Shown here: one piece after another, positions 11,424 to 23,599 of the stretch
Layout: the number at the start of each line of letters is the position of its first letter
Numbering within the stretch: position 1 is the first letter of the stretch
DNA from: Talpa occidentalis
Lineage: Eukaryota; Chordata; Mammalia; Eulipotyphla; Talpidae
Reading direction: 5' to 3'
Length of the DNA: 64,000 nt
NCBI RefSeq assembly: GCF_014898055.3
Contig: NW_023601104.1
Coordinates: 80,521,106-80,585,105, forward strand
Notes under the pieces: model-generated
What the model was told of the DNA's origin: nothing
The model's database searches: none
What the model saw: the letters and a program-made list of their open reading frames with translations, nothing else
Program-made: the position numbers and the translations under genes

Positions 11424-11997
11424 CCTGTGCCTCCCTTCCAAGCCCTGTAACAGGCTCACATCAACCTGGCCTGAGCAGCAGTGATAACATAGTCCGTCTT
11501 TCTCCCCAATGCTACTGTTTGCGATTGCACGGACAACTCTCTTGCAGGTATTTTGGGAAGACCCCCCTCGGCTGCTACCATATTTCCCTGCTGCCTGTGA
11601 GGCTAGACGTTGCCTTTGAAGGTGCCCCCAAGCTTCAAGGTTGCTGGAGACCACTGTGGAGCCTTCCTCTCAGCAGGGGTGCAGCCCCTGTGATGCCATC
11701 AACCTTGACATCTGCCCTCCTTCCTCTCCAGAGCTCAGGGAGACCCTTGCCAGGCATCTCGGTTGAGGGTGGATTTGCTGAACTGTGGACAAGTCTCACT
11801 TGGGAAGGGACCCTGGATCCCTTATTTGCTACTTACTGCTGGAGCCTTCCCCATTTGACCTGGACACGGGGCATGGCCAGCGAGACATGTTCTAGATAAC
11901 CCAGAGCTCCTCTATTGGAAATTTCTGACCTGAGACTATGTCTGGGGCTACAGTGCAGAATTCGGAGGAGACGGAGTTTCCAGTGTCAGGCTGTCTT

Positions 11998-12072
11998 GAT
12001 GCTCTTGAGGACTTAGTGATATGATGCTCTTGAGGACTCAGTGGCGTGATGCTCTTGAGGACTCAGTGAGGG
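11998..12072 (+). repeat. 25-bp tandem repeat, three units
   Basis: Units begin at 11998, 12023 and 12048, each starting GATGCTCTTGAGGACT and then AGTG with a variable 5-6 base end. The units differ at only a few bases, so the array is a small minisatellite formed by slippage or unequal exchange. Confidence 0.93.
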
Positions 12073-13329
12073 TCTCTGACAGCCACATGGGATATGCAAA
12101 GCACTTACCCCATACCTGGCACACAGACACCTTCGCTCAGCTGTGTAGCTGGTTTAATTTTCCTTATGCCTGTCATCAGAGATTGCAAAAATAGGCACTT
12201 GAAAGCACATTTAATTTGGGGTCCACAACCACAGGTTAATATTAAGTAATGAGACTTGGACTTGTAAACTTGCTCTGAGGCATTTCTAGAATCAGTGACA
12301 AGGTGGGCTGCTGCTCATAAACCTGTGTATTCCAGAGCCAGGGGTCCTGTCCAAACTTTTTGCACAGAGTTGATTTGTACAGGTCATTTGGGATGGGGGA
12401 TGTCCTCCACCTTTGCATCCAGTCAAGACAGACTGTAAGGGGGCAGCTTCCACTTTCTCTCCCTGTCCCATCACCAGTGACCCAGGGGACAGTCCCTTGC
12501 TTATGCCCAATGCTGGCCTCTACAGGGAAGATTAGCCAGCCAACCCTCAGTGTTCTGGAAAGTTCTTCTCTTTCTACAAAGTGTATATCTGAGCAATGTG
12601 GTGGCTTCGGTCCCCTCGGCTGTGGCTGCTCTATTCTAGAGCTGCAGAGAATGACTCTGCAGCTGCTGACACCCTCCATTCAGGGTGTAGAGAAGCTCTG
12701 CCCCCAGAAGCTACTTGTACCCAGAAGTTCTGATATATTGAGTTAGTCCTATGATTCTGTAACCCACTTTCTTTATTCCCTTTTGGTAGCACTGTGCCTT
12801 CTGGAGAAGGTGATGGGAATATGAAGAGGCTAATAGGAGCACGTTTCTGTTAAATGCGCTTTAAGCACCTCAGCCAGGTAATTGTCTCCCCTCCTTTCCA
12901 CCTGGCTCCCCAAAGCCTGCTGTAGCCACAGTCATGGTGCCTCCTGGCCTGCTTCCTATGTCACACCTGAGTGGCTGGTGCTTCTGGAGCTCTGGACTCA
13001 GACCTGGGCCTGCCTCCTCACAGGTGAGGTTGGCTCAACTTTCCCTGAGCAATGTGACTTGCTGAGTCCTCAGATGACTCTTGACCTGACAAGTTAAGTT
13101 TAAAGAACTCGATCTACCCCCAGAATCTTTGTCACCTCATCCATCCTTGACCTTGAGCCTTGGTTCTTTTTATGGATTTCCCCAAACTAGTCCCCAGTTC
13201 CCTGATTTAGCATCCAAACCTCCTGCCTGAGAATCCCAGAAACGAGGGGCTGTGCTCAGCCTGGCCCTGTCCTCGCAGCCAAGCCTGCCTCTAATCACCA
13301 GCCAACAGATTTTGGGTTGGGGGTAAGCT

Positions 13330-13500
13330 ACAGGAATCCCAGCTTGGCTACGAAACTTCTCTTTGATCAACTGCTAACTATCTAAAGCTTGACTTCCTCA
13401 GCTCTAAAACAGGAATATTTTCATACTCCCTTACCTGCTTATTGCAATTATCAAATTAGATAATTATGAATGAGATTAAAGAACTATAAAGCACTATAAA
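13330..13500 (+). repeat. MIR SINE relic
   Basis: 'ctgctaactatctaaagcttgacttcctcagctctaaaacaggaat' in split form, then 'attgcaattatcaaattaga' and 'aagcactataaaagg', follows the 3' half of MIR in plus orientation. It lies just upstream of a SINE insertion at 13558. Confidence 0.6.
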
Positions 13501-13557
13501 AGGATAAGTTAGGATATTATTTGCTAGAGAGATTGTCTTTGATAAGAAAAGGAAGTG

Positions 13558-13821
13558 AGGCCTCCCTGGTTGCGCAGGGGTTAAAGTCTCAGCACTATGA
13601 AGCTATCGCCAGCCCAGCCGCTGTAGCGCCCCACTAGGGAGCTGACCCACATGGTGCAGCAGACCTCTCCTATCTCACCCACTGCTCCCCTCAGCAGTGT
13701 CTTTTAATCAGTTTGCTTGTCCTGCTCCCCACTCTGTCTCTGATGAATCCTCTCACCCCCTGCAACTCTAGCCTGCACCCTAGTTCTTGCATGAATAAAT
13801 AAAAATAAATCTTTAAAAAAA
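13558..13821 (+). mobile_element. T+ tRNA-derived SINE
   Basis: Complete plus-strand copy with duplication AAAAGGAAGTG at 13547-13557 and 13822-13832. The box B area is damaged by a deletion ('agcgccccactaggg'), so it would be a poor pol III template now. The tail is AATAAATAAAAATAAATCTTTAAAA with an intact TCTTT terminator. Confidence 0.93.
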
Positions 13822-13834
13822 AAAAGGAAGTGGT

Positions 13835-15300
13835 GGAAACTCACCTAAGAGATGAACATGCAGTTGACAGAAAAGGAAATAAATGACCTCAAATGTTTTA
13901 AAAGATATTTCCCCTCACTGCTAATAAGAGAAATATAAATGAAAGTTTTGGAGATTATTTTTACCTGTCAGGTTGGTGGGTTAAAAATAGTAATACTCTG
14001 TATATTAGTGAAGGTGGGGAGAGGCAGAGACTCCCATGACTGATGGGGTAGTTGGTCATATTGATTGAAAATAGAAAGAGTGTGAAGTGTTAGATAAGCA
14101 ATTGCATTCCATGAAATTTATCCTACAGGTCTGCTTGCACTTGTGCAAAATAAGGTGGTTCTCCCTATTCATATGGAGTGATCTTGAAGGTGTGTTAAGG
14201 GAAAAATGCAAAATACAGAACAATTGACAAAATATCTTTGTTCTGTTTTAACAAAGGGAAGGAATGCTGGTATCTGTGCACATTGTATCTGAAAGGATAC
14301 GCCAGATTTAGATAGTTGTTTTACGTTTTCCTCTCTTTTATTTTGCTCCCCCCCTGCCTTGGTAGTATATGTTGTTTTTGTCATTTCTTTGTTGCTGAGG
14401 CATGGGGTTGAGTGACTGGTGACAGGGGTGGAAAGATCACTTCCAACTGCAGATCCTTTTGAACCTTTTCAATTTTGTACCTGATTTTACCAAACTCTTT
14501 AAAAATTTAAAACCAAAGTGAACAACATAAAACATGGACAAAGCCCAGGTCTGCTTTCTTTTTGCTAAAATAAAATGAAAGAAGAAAGTCACTTTAGAGG
14601 AATTACTATTTTTTTTTCCTTCTGCCCTTTATCATGCTTGACTTTCATATGCCTTTTGTTTGTTAAGATTCGAGTATTTTCCTTTAATTCTTTGGACTTA
14701 GAAAAACTAACTTGAGTTGACTCCTTAGGGCGGCAAAAAGTGATTTTATTTTCACGATTCTAATGAACCAGACGTTCATGTCTGTGCTTTCCCCTTGATC
14801 TGCCAATCTTTATTTCTGAGATCTAAGTAACCCTTGAAAAGTCGTGCGCTTCAAACCTAACCTAGATACTCATTTCTGCTGACTTCCCCGGGAGCCATGG
14901 AGTTGGCTGGAAGGGCCCCTCGGGGCCTCCCGCCCAGGGAATTAATCTCCAGGGTAATTAGATAGCTGTTCAGGGGCTGTGGGTCCTAATTGGGTATTGA
15001 ACATTCTGCTAAGTGACTCAAGTTCTGCCTTCCTGCTTTATTAGAAATTACAAGTTGTGTATTTGGGGATGGTACCTCCAGAGTTTCATTTACTTTCTTT
15101 TGCTCTCTTTTTATTTTAGTGTTGTTTAAGCAAGGGACACCTTTAATTAGTTGAGGTTTTTAAACTTGATTAACCCATAAGCACCACTTTGGAGTTCCTC
15201 CTTACCAAATTGTAACCTCTGTAATTTTGGGGTACTGTGTGGCCTCTTGGCTCTAAGGGCTGAATGGAGCCTCTGACACCAGACTCAATCTCTTCAAGAT
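13835..15300. other. Unique noncoding sequence with a conserved-looking block
   Basis: No gene is recognised. The end of the stretch (14870-15140) looks like a unique regulatory-type block and is listed separately; the rest is featureless to me. Confidence 0.4.
14870..15140. promoter_or_regulatory. Candidate conserved noncoding element
   Basis: Unique sequence with a GC-rich core (GGCCCCTCGGGGCC, a near-perfect inverted repeat near 14917-14930). It is followed by closely spaced homeodomain-type cores: ATTAATC at 14941, GTAATTAGATAG near 14954 and CTAATTGG near 14986. The arrangement resembles vertebrate developmental enhancers. No alignment supports this, so it stays a candidate. Confidence 0.3.
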
Positions 15301-15317
15301 TTTGAAGTGGGCATTTT

Positions 15318-15582
15318 TTTTTTTTAAAGATTTATATATTTATACAAGAACCAGGGTACAGGCCAGATGCGCAGGAGGGTGAGAGGAGTCACCAGAGACA
15401 GAGTGGGAAACAGAATAGGCAGACTGAAGAAATACACAGCTGAGGGGAGCAGCGGGTGATCAGGAGAGGTCTGCCGCGCCATGTGGGATTCTCGCCGGCT
15501 GGCTGGGATGGAACCTGTGCTGCAGAGGCTGTGGACAGCTTCACAGTGCAGCGCTCAACTGCCTGCACCATCAGGGAGGCCC
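15318..15582 (-). mobile_element. T+ tRNA-derived SINE (minus)
   Basis: Full-length minus-strand copy. Duplication TGAAGTGGGCATTTT at 15303-15317 and TGAAATGGGCATTTT at 15583-15597 (one mismatch). Its head reads 'gggcctccctgatggtgcag' on the minus strand. Confidence 0.93.
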
Positions 15583-18500
15583 TGAAATGGGCATTTTAAA
15601 AGGACCCCTCATGTTGGCTTGTCATGCCCTTCAATCAGCAGGGTTTCCCCTGGCCCACATGGGGATATACTCCAGACCCAGCAAAGAGCTTGTGTATATA
15701 GACAACTTGGAGATAACGGCTAACTTCAACTCAGGGCATATTTACATTTCTATTGTGAACTGAAGTCACTTGCTTGTTTGAATGGAGTTCAGCTTGTTTA
15801 TACATTATTCATACCTGTAAGTCAGAGATAATGTGCACGATCAAGACACATATGTGAACCGCATGCTCGGATTTGCTGGTAGTGACTTGAGTTTAGCTAA
15901 TATTTTCTCAGAACTTTCCCAGCAATCCTTACAGCCTCATTAAAGCAAACAAATAGTTATATCCTTCAAAAAACAACTGGGCACACAATTCTGAGTGATT
16001 TTTCAGATGCTCTTTACAATGATTGGCCCAAGGCCTATCCTAACATCATGTACTATAGAGGCAACTCTTAAGTTCTTTGAAGAAGAAAGATAAATCTCAA
16101 AGCAACAGATTTCCTCCTGTTTTCCTACAAGTGTTTGGCTCCAATTCAGTAATTGGTTTTACAAAGATCACCCAATTATGATACTGATGGCATATCATGT
16201 TATCATCTTTTCTTAGGTGGTTATGGTACTTAGGAGAATCTTTGGGTTCTGGCTGTAGGGTCTTGCTTAAGAGTGTGTGTCAGGGCATGAGATTAAAACA
16301 AAAACAAATCAACAGCTCTGGCAAGAGAAGATCCTGATGTCCAAGACTGAGTCATGGGTGAGGCCCTAAAAATAGCATGTACCCACAAGGCAGGCAGATA
16401 TCTGGCAGAAAGGAAAGAGAAAATGTTGGGGGTGGAGGCAGCCAGGCCTGTCATGAGTACTCACTATCTACTCAACACTGTGATGGATGGGGATGCAGTG
16501 AGCACAGTTGGCGTGGTTGGCCAGATGGACAGGACTCACCAGAAGGAATAAATACTAGCCTAGATACCCTAGAGCACTCCATGGAGGCACTGTGGGCACA
16601 GGGTATATCACTCCTTGGGCTTTCACATGAGAGGCAATGTTGGGAGCTGGTACCCTTTTTTCAGGGGAGTCGGTGACATGGGTTGCAGAGATATGGGGGG
16701 GTGTTGACAGGAAGGGGAGGTATTGGTAGGACAGTTAGGACCAGGCATGGTTAGTGGGAGGATGGTGATATCAGAATCTACATTTGCTGCTATGATGTTT
16801 ACTTTAGTCCCATAAAACTGACTTGAGCAGTACTGGAGACTAAAAAATCAAGGAGATCAACCCCAGAAAATTAGACCTATAGCTCTTGATCCCCTTAGCA
16901 CAGTGAGGTCCCCCACATAAAGGATTTTTTTTTCCCCCTTACTGCACCCTCCTATCATATGATGCTTTAAAAACTGACTCTTTTGCCTTGAGCTGCAGTG
17001 AAAATATCTCCACAATTCTGGGTAAGTAAATGGAGTCTTAAAGCTTAAATCTCTGCCCCGGGCAAGGAACCAAAGGATGTCATTGTACATAACTTCAAAG
17101 ACTGATAAGATGTTTAAGGTCGCAGATTTCTGAAAGAGTTTCTTTCTTTGAAGGCCAGCCAGAAATATTCGCGTGCAGGTCCCACCATTATTCCTAGGAG
17201 AAGTGGAAGACTGTGTCTTCACTGCACGTCTGCCCAGGCTCTCCTTTGTGTGCCTCTTCCCTGCAGAATACATTCACTCTCTCCCCTACAATGATTGCAT
17301 TGTGCTTTGGATGATGGATGTCGAGTAAGCATGTACTTAAAAGCAGTACCTTTTCCATCTGGAGTTCTCAAAGAAACTATGGTCTCCCTGGCACCATTTC
17401 CATGCTTGCATTAGACAGTCACCCTAGACCCAAGGACTTGGGGGTTCTTGGGTTTTTTGTTTTATAATGATGGATGTGGTATAAGCTGGTGAAAAATAAG
17501 CAAGCAGTTTTGTTTTGTTTTTTTACCATTTCTGATCACCTGCCATTTAGATTCTCTTGGTGACACAGGTGACACATGTGTAGTTCAGAGTCTACTATTT
17601 GTCAAGGATGCTTCTCTCTCTCCCTTCTTCTCTCTCCAATTTTATCCCTGGGCAATGAAGAATATGTTGGTTTCTCTCTGTCACCAGAAGACAACTTGAC
17701 CCAGCAGATACTCTCAATCTATGAAAGAAGGAGTAAAACATTTCCAATAAATTGTCCAGGAAATAAGGAAATATTGGACGTGTTGCTGGAAATGTTTGCT
17801 GTTGACTGCACATTCTTTCACACAGAATATCTTAAGGCCAAGTTTCTTTATTCCTTTTGATTTTTGAAGATGAAGGCCTGCACTGTTACGTCTAGGAGGA
17901 TAAGGCCTCAGAATAGAAGGGATGGCATACTCCAAAGGACTCATTTGTCCCCACATGGGTGGTGGAGCGTGGATGCACTGACCACTCAAGATGGCGGCCT
18001 CTGTTGCATCTTCACAACACAATGTTTGGAGCTGCTCAGTGCTCAGTTAATGCCTGAGGATTGCTTAATGAAAATATAATTTAGGGTTCTGGTGCTTTCT
18101 TATAGTTCCTCTGTCCTCCATGTGAATTCCTGGCTGGCCCTGAGAGAGATAAAACAGCCGAGCTCTGCTGTATGATGTCATGATGCATTATTGCAGTTCA
18201 TGGATTCCCATTGCTGCCTTCCATAGAAGGAGCATCAGCCAGCTGACCAGAAAAATGTAAAGCAAATGAAAACTTGGAAACCTCACAGGCTGAAGCTCCC
18301 ATTCTTGCATTCCAGATGGATACCCTGAGGCAAACTAGTGATAGCTTTATACAAGCATATTTGTAACACTCCCGTTCCAACCAGATCAAAGGGCAGGGAG
18401 TCCGCCTGGGTGCAGCCTCCAAGAAAGGAACTGGACCCTGGACGTGAGCCTGTGTGACTTGGCCATACCTCAAACTCTAGAAGAAATACCAATTCTGTTA

Positions 18501-19185
18501 TGGATGTTTGAGCCACCGATGGAGACTTTGAAGTCTCTTTGCCTGTAATAAATTGGATACAACTCCTCCTTCACTCTGCCCTCATCTTGGACTAGTTTAC
18601 AATTGGGGGTTTCACTTAAAGTGGTGCTTCTTGCTGGGGCTGATGGGAAAAATGAAGCTAACACACACAAGCCTGAGAAGCACTGGAGAGCCGGGAGCCA
18701 GGGTGGGTTTGGCTTGGTTTGGATCTTTCTGGAAGTTGCAGAGTTTCTGTGATGGGGGAGGAACTAAAGCTAAAGGCAAAGGGAGCCTCTCTTTCTTCCC
18801 TCCATCAGAGTATGGAAATATGATGTTTGTATTGCCTGAATCCACTTTCATTTAGATTCCATGGATTAGTAACATTTCAAAAGAACATTTTCTTTTTTTT
18901 TTTTTTGCAAAAAAGCTTTTTAAAAATTGTTATTTATTGTCACAATAATTTCATAAAATAATGTACCTTAAAGCAAACAAAGAAATATCAGTAAGAAGTT
19001 AATTTTCCAAATAAAAGGCCATTTTTTTAGATGATATGTTTGGTATATAAAAATACTTGTTTATTCTATTTTTTTGTTCGTTTGTATTGTTTTCCCTCTG
19101 GGCAGTGTCTCTCATCAGTATTAGTCTGTGTACAGGTACTTGAAAACTATTGTATTAGATTACATAGGTTAGCAATATCTAGACA

Positions 19186-19221
19186 AAACTCTATTGAGGA
19201 CCCTCAACCAAGCTAGAACTC
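19186..19221 (+). repeat. Displaced direct repeat, copy 1
   Basis: Shares a nearly identical segment of about 36 bp, containing GACCCTCAACCAAGCTAGAA, with 20069-20105. The flanks of the two copies are unrelated, and I do not know the segment as part of an interspersed repeat. Confidence 0.85.
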
Positions 19222-20068
19222 CAAATACATATAAATTGAAAAGAAAAATCATAATTATTGTGGTAATAACACATTTGCATTAGGCTTTTAATTACAGAGT
19301 TCTTTTACATATATTATCCCATATGATTAGTTAGTGTATGCCTTTGAAACATAAATTAGTCTTAATAGCCTAAGCTAAATAGGATTAAGAATAGAAGCAA
19401 AATCTGGTGTTTAAACTGTTAGTGTCCTAGAGTCAAATATGAATAACTTCAAAAATTATCTACTGCTTTGGTTTTTCCTTGTCTCTGTTCTCCTGCTGTA
19501 TTAGCAAGAATAAATAAACAGAAATACAGTGAGGATATGAACACATCTTTATCACCCTATGTTCCGCCTCCTTGCATACATGCATGCATTTATGATGGCT
19601 TCTTCTGACTAAGAAATCAGAGCGTTTAGTCTGACAAGCATAAATACACATGTGGGGAATAGTAAAATTACCTGAAATGCAGAATGAGAATATCTCAAGA
19701 CTGTGTGAGGCACGATGAAGAGGAGAGGAGGGGACCAGGGAAAGGAAGGAGGGTGAAAGGGAGTTCAAGCAAAAAAGAATTTTCCTCTAAGTAAATAGGG
19801 GTGTTTCTAGTCCCAAACCCATATTTAAAAGCAAAAAAAATTTTGACTTCAGCTGAAGTATCACTATTGTGAAAACCTGAACAATGATGTGTCTGATTGT
19901 GAATGTTCTCTCTGAACTAGAGAATACGGTACTTTCCTTTCGCCAGCTTCTCCTTCCAGCTCCTACTCATTTCCTAGGATTGCAGGCTCCATAAACTTTC
20001 ATAAAGGAGGGCACTATTCAATATTGTAGTTTGCAAGAATTTCTCTGAAACAAAATCTATTGTAAGGC

Positions 20069-20105
20069 CAAAATCTATTGAAGACCCTCAACCAAGCTAG
20101 AACTT
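20069..20105 (+). repeat. Displaced direct repeat, copy 2
   Basis: Second copy of the segment at 19186-19221, about 880 bp downstream in the same orientation. Its left end overlaps a small internal repeat, AAAATCTATTG, which occurs twice between 20052 and 20080. Confidence 0.85.
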
Positions 20106-20149
20106 CAACTAGGCATTAGTTAATTAATCAGTGAATTAATTTAGGCAGT

Positions 20150-20345
20150 GATCATTCAACAAATATTTACCTGGGTACCTCATCCATATCAGGCATGATC
20201 CTGAGCAGTGGGAATATTAACAGACAGAAATAGTTTCTGCTCTTAATGAACTCACAGTCTATTGGGGAGACAGACGAACTAGGAAACAAAAAATAATTAC
20301 AAATAATGTTGGGGACTAGGGCAGGAAACAAATAGGGTGCTATTA
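20150..20345 (-). repeat. L2 LINE 3'-end relic, antisense
   Basis: The plus strand reads 'attcaacaaatatttacctgg', 'aggcatgatcctgagcagtgg', 'aactcacagtctattggggag' and 'agacagacgaactaggaaac'. This is the standard order of the reverse complement of the L2 3' end. Confidence 0.75.
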
Positions 20346-21120
20346 TCAATAACTTCAAAGAAGCAATCTCACAAACTCATCAGGTAGAGAAAATTTGATA
20401 GCAAGTGACAATATTGTGTCTACATATATGTGTATTTATGGACAAGACGAGGGTTATACAATACTTTTGTGTTACTTTTATAACATAAAAATTATTTTAA
20501 GAGGAATCCATTAAGGAAACATCATTAGCACTTAATTTTCTCATGCCTCTGCTTACTGAATAATTACTCTGCAAAGCCACAATGAACTAGATTAGTCACA
20601 GTGAGTGAAGGGCACAGCAGCAGGCAGAGTAGAGCCAGTTGGCCGACTTAACACTCAGCCTACATAGTCTTCTTCCTACAATATACAGCTTCTGGTTGAC
20701 CAGATAGCCCAGATTATCCACATTCTTCAAATTTGTTTTTATTTTTATTTTATTTTAGTTTGGGGAGTTATGTTGGCATGCCATTTTGTTCTCTTCCAAT
20801 GAAAACCAGAATCATCTAACATTGACTGAACACCTCTGAATAGAGCTCTGAGCTGGCAGTTGGGGAACATGGACCCCATGTAGAGAAAGGATAGCTATCT
20901 GCAAAGGATGAATGTAGAGTAGAAAAGGTTTGGTGCAAGGGCAAAGCCACAGGCCACAGAGGTTGGTGATGGGTGCGGGGATGAGGGTGCTCAGTGAAGG
21001 ATTTCTGGAGTAGCACATGGACTAGACTTTAAAAGTGGATAAGCATTAGGTTTGTGGGGACTGGAGGGTCGCTTACCTGTTCAGCCACCTTTTCAATCTT
21101 GGGAACACACATTGTCTCTT
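20346..21120. other. Noncoding sequence, possible L2 remnant
   Basis: No gene. 'tttggtgcaagggcaaagccacaggcc' in split form near 20930 resembles the L2 phrase for the same region, so 20810-21060 may be a more decayed part of an antisense L2. I see nothing else. Confidence 0.35.
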
Positions 21121-21129
21121 TTTCATATG

Positions 21130-21345
21130 GAAAAAACAACTTTGTTTCCTGAGGGCATTAGTCTTGTTGGGCCGCCGCAATAATAATATATCCGTTTCCA
21201 TCAAGCTGCATTATTTTATCATCATCATGGTTCAGAGGAGGTTACTTTTAGCTCCTGCAGTGCATTTTAATGTGTTGCAGGAAACATGGAAACTGACTTC
21301 AGGCATAATGGATCCCTAATGCCTCAGTTGCTGGTGAGGCCACAC
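21130..21345. promoter_or_regulatory. Candidate conserved noncoding element
   Basis: Unique sequence with 'gggccgccgcaataataatat', a CATTATTTTATCATCATCATGG segment in split form and 'tgcattttaatgtgttgcagg'. It carries rare CpG pairs inside an AT-rich setting and no repeat wording. It looks like constrained noncoding DNA, but this is an impression from sequence texture. Confidence 0.28.
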
Positions 21346-22934
21346 ATGGGACAGGACATGGCTAGAACATGAAAGTGCTTTGCTTGAAGTCAGAGGCCTT
21401 CTCTCTATTAGAAGGAGCTGATGGCCGCACTTTGGTTTCACCAACACTCCTAAAAGATGCACAGGCAGCACTGGTGGGTGGCTTGTCTGCTTGTATTTGC
21501 CCTACTGTCTCCTATGGTACCTTCATGCCCACTACAGGTCAGGATTGGTTCAGGATTGCAGGAGAAGAGGAAGCTCTGACAATGTGTGTGCAGGTGTCTG
21601 AAGAGGCTATTACTGAAGGAGAGGATACATTATGAATGCAGCACAGGATGTTTTTCTAGAAGAGAAAGAAAAGTTTGAGATCAAGTACAGGCATGTTTTA
21701 TGGTGTTCAGAGTTCTGGGCAACTGGCCTGCTTCACGCAGGAGCTCTGGGAAAGGACAGGCATGGCATTTGAGCTGTCAACCCTGACTGTTTTTGGAGTC
21801 TAGTCAACTCGGTTAGTAGATCTTGGAAGTAGTTTTTAAAAACTAACACAATAAATGCTAAGCTAACCTTTTATGGAAGAACGTAGTTGGTGGGGAGAAA
21901 CCATTTTACTCTAGGTCCTATGAGTAAATATATTTGATAAGACCTGGCCCAAAGACTTGTATTTTTCTATTGCCCCTATAGCACAGAGATGGGACTATAG
22001 AGCCCAGAGTCAGCCCTTGTTGATAATGAATGATCACCACGAGGGTCCATCTTTGTAACAGTGCTATTTTTCCAAAATATTCTTGAATGTGATTTTTCTC
22101 CCATTGCTTTGGGATACTCTCATCTGAAGACAAAGTCATGTGTGTTCTAGGATGCCTAAGAGATTTATCACCCAGAAGAGTGAACTTTTGTATCCTTACT
22201 GTATAAGCTAGTCTTTAGTTGGATGTTGGGATATTTTTTCTCTCCCTGATTCCTGAATTTGGAAGTGAGTGAGTTACAGTATGTTTTGATTCGGTTTTAA
22301 TCCATCAAAATCAAGTTAGTTATAAGTGATGGAAGAGCTTACTTTGTGTAGTCCAGGCTGCCTGGAGACATCAGCCACATGCCAAAAGCTTGCTCGTTGC
22401 CCAGCAACCTCACCGGAGGAATAGATTTTCTGCCACTGGCTCCCTTTTTAGTCGAGGCGGAATCTATTAACACTACTATTCTAGCCCAGACAACCAGAGC
22501 TGGAGTTTGGCTGAAAAGAATGGTCTGAGTTTTTTTGGTTTTGTTTTTTTTTTAATAACCCAGTACCCATTTCTAGCTTCTAAACTCAATTGCTCATATC
22601 ATTGACTTCTACATAAAAGGCTTAGAGCTTATTAATATTCCTTAACACTGCAGCCACTATAGCGATCAGTCTTAGGCTGCGTGGCCCCTAAGGGAACTCA
22701 TTGCTTCATTTCTGTAGAAATTGCCATGTTGAGAAGGGGTGGGGAACATGCACATCCATGCTGAATGTGGAGCAGATACAATTGACCTCATTTGGCCCCA
22801 AACTTTTCTAGTCCTCACCAGGTGTACTTGCCAGCTTGTGCTTTCCGGAGGCAAACTTATCATCTGGCTGTCGAAGCTGTTACTTCTTCAGCATACATGA
22901 TCTAGTTCTGACTGAAAAGTGACTGTGTATTCCT

Positions 22935-23335
22935 TCCTCTTATCCCTCAATCAAAGGATGTCTTTTCTCCTGTTGTAGCTAAATACTTCACCAACAGGAT
23001 TGATGGTTTCCATCCACCAAGGGAATTGGCGTTGCAGTCAGCTCTATTGCTTTGCTTATGCTCTTAATGTAATAACTTGGGATTGCAGCAAGGAAGATGA
23101 TGGCTAAGCCCAGCGTCGGGTGGCTGGAGTTATTTGCCTCTGCTGAAATGCAATTTTAATAATGGACTATATCAGCTCTATGGTTTTCTTGCCACTCTGT
23201 AAAACAAAGGGAGACCTCAGCACATTAACCCATTGCTGGCAGGAAAAATCAAAATCTCTAGGAACCACTTAATTAAATGGCACTTGGATTTCAAATTAAA
23301 AATCGTGCAAACCAGCTGCAGAAATTCTCTGAATG
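22935..23335. promoter_or_regulatory. Candidate conserved noncoding element
   Basis: About 400 bp of unique sequence with dense TF-like words: 'cttaattaaatgg', 'caaattaaaaatcg', 'tgcaattttaataatgg' and 'accagctgcag' (an E-box, CAGCTG). No microsatellite or transposon is recognisable, and the adjoining DNA is less structured. In my judgement it is the best enhancer candidate of the first half of the window; no cross-species evidence is available. Confidence 0.33.
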
Positions 23336-23599
23336 GGGTGGAGGGGAGGGTGTTGTTTCTTTTTTAGTGACCAGATTTTTGCCACCTCATCAGTCTCATT
23401 CTGAAAAGTACAGTTTGTGATTTGGCAGAGAAATTAACTAACTTAACAAAATCAAGATGAGGTCAGTAAAACAATCTAATAATACATATATTGTTCCTAT
23501 CATTTGAATTTTATGAATTATGGTAACTCATGTATTTTGTATTACATTTTCCTGAGTAATCTGAAAAATGATTGTCTTGAGGGACTTTTGAGAGTGGGG

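Larger units (their letters stand above)
10326..13329. other. Unique noncoding sequence
   Basis: Apart from the CA microsatellite (11396-11423) and the 25-bp tandem repeat (11998-12072) I recognise nothing. Open frames of up to 145 codons at 12242-12746 occur on both strands over the same DNA and have no domain, so I do not call them genes. Confidence 0.45.
15599..20149. other. Largely unique noncoding sequence
   Basis: No gene is supported. It contains weak L2-like wording near 16460-16530 and AT-rich DNA near 18880-19350. Also inside is the 95-codon frame at 17576-17860 (see findings) and one half of a displaced 36-bp direct repeat. Confidence 0.4.

Noticed and set aside
11998..12072. CRISPR-like array
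   Set aside because: The units are adjacent, with no spacers, and the genome is mammalian.
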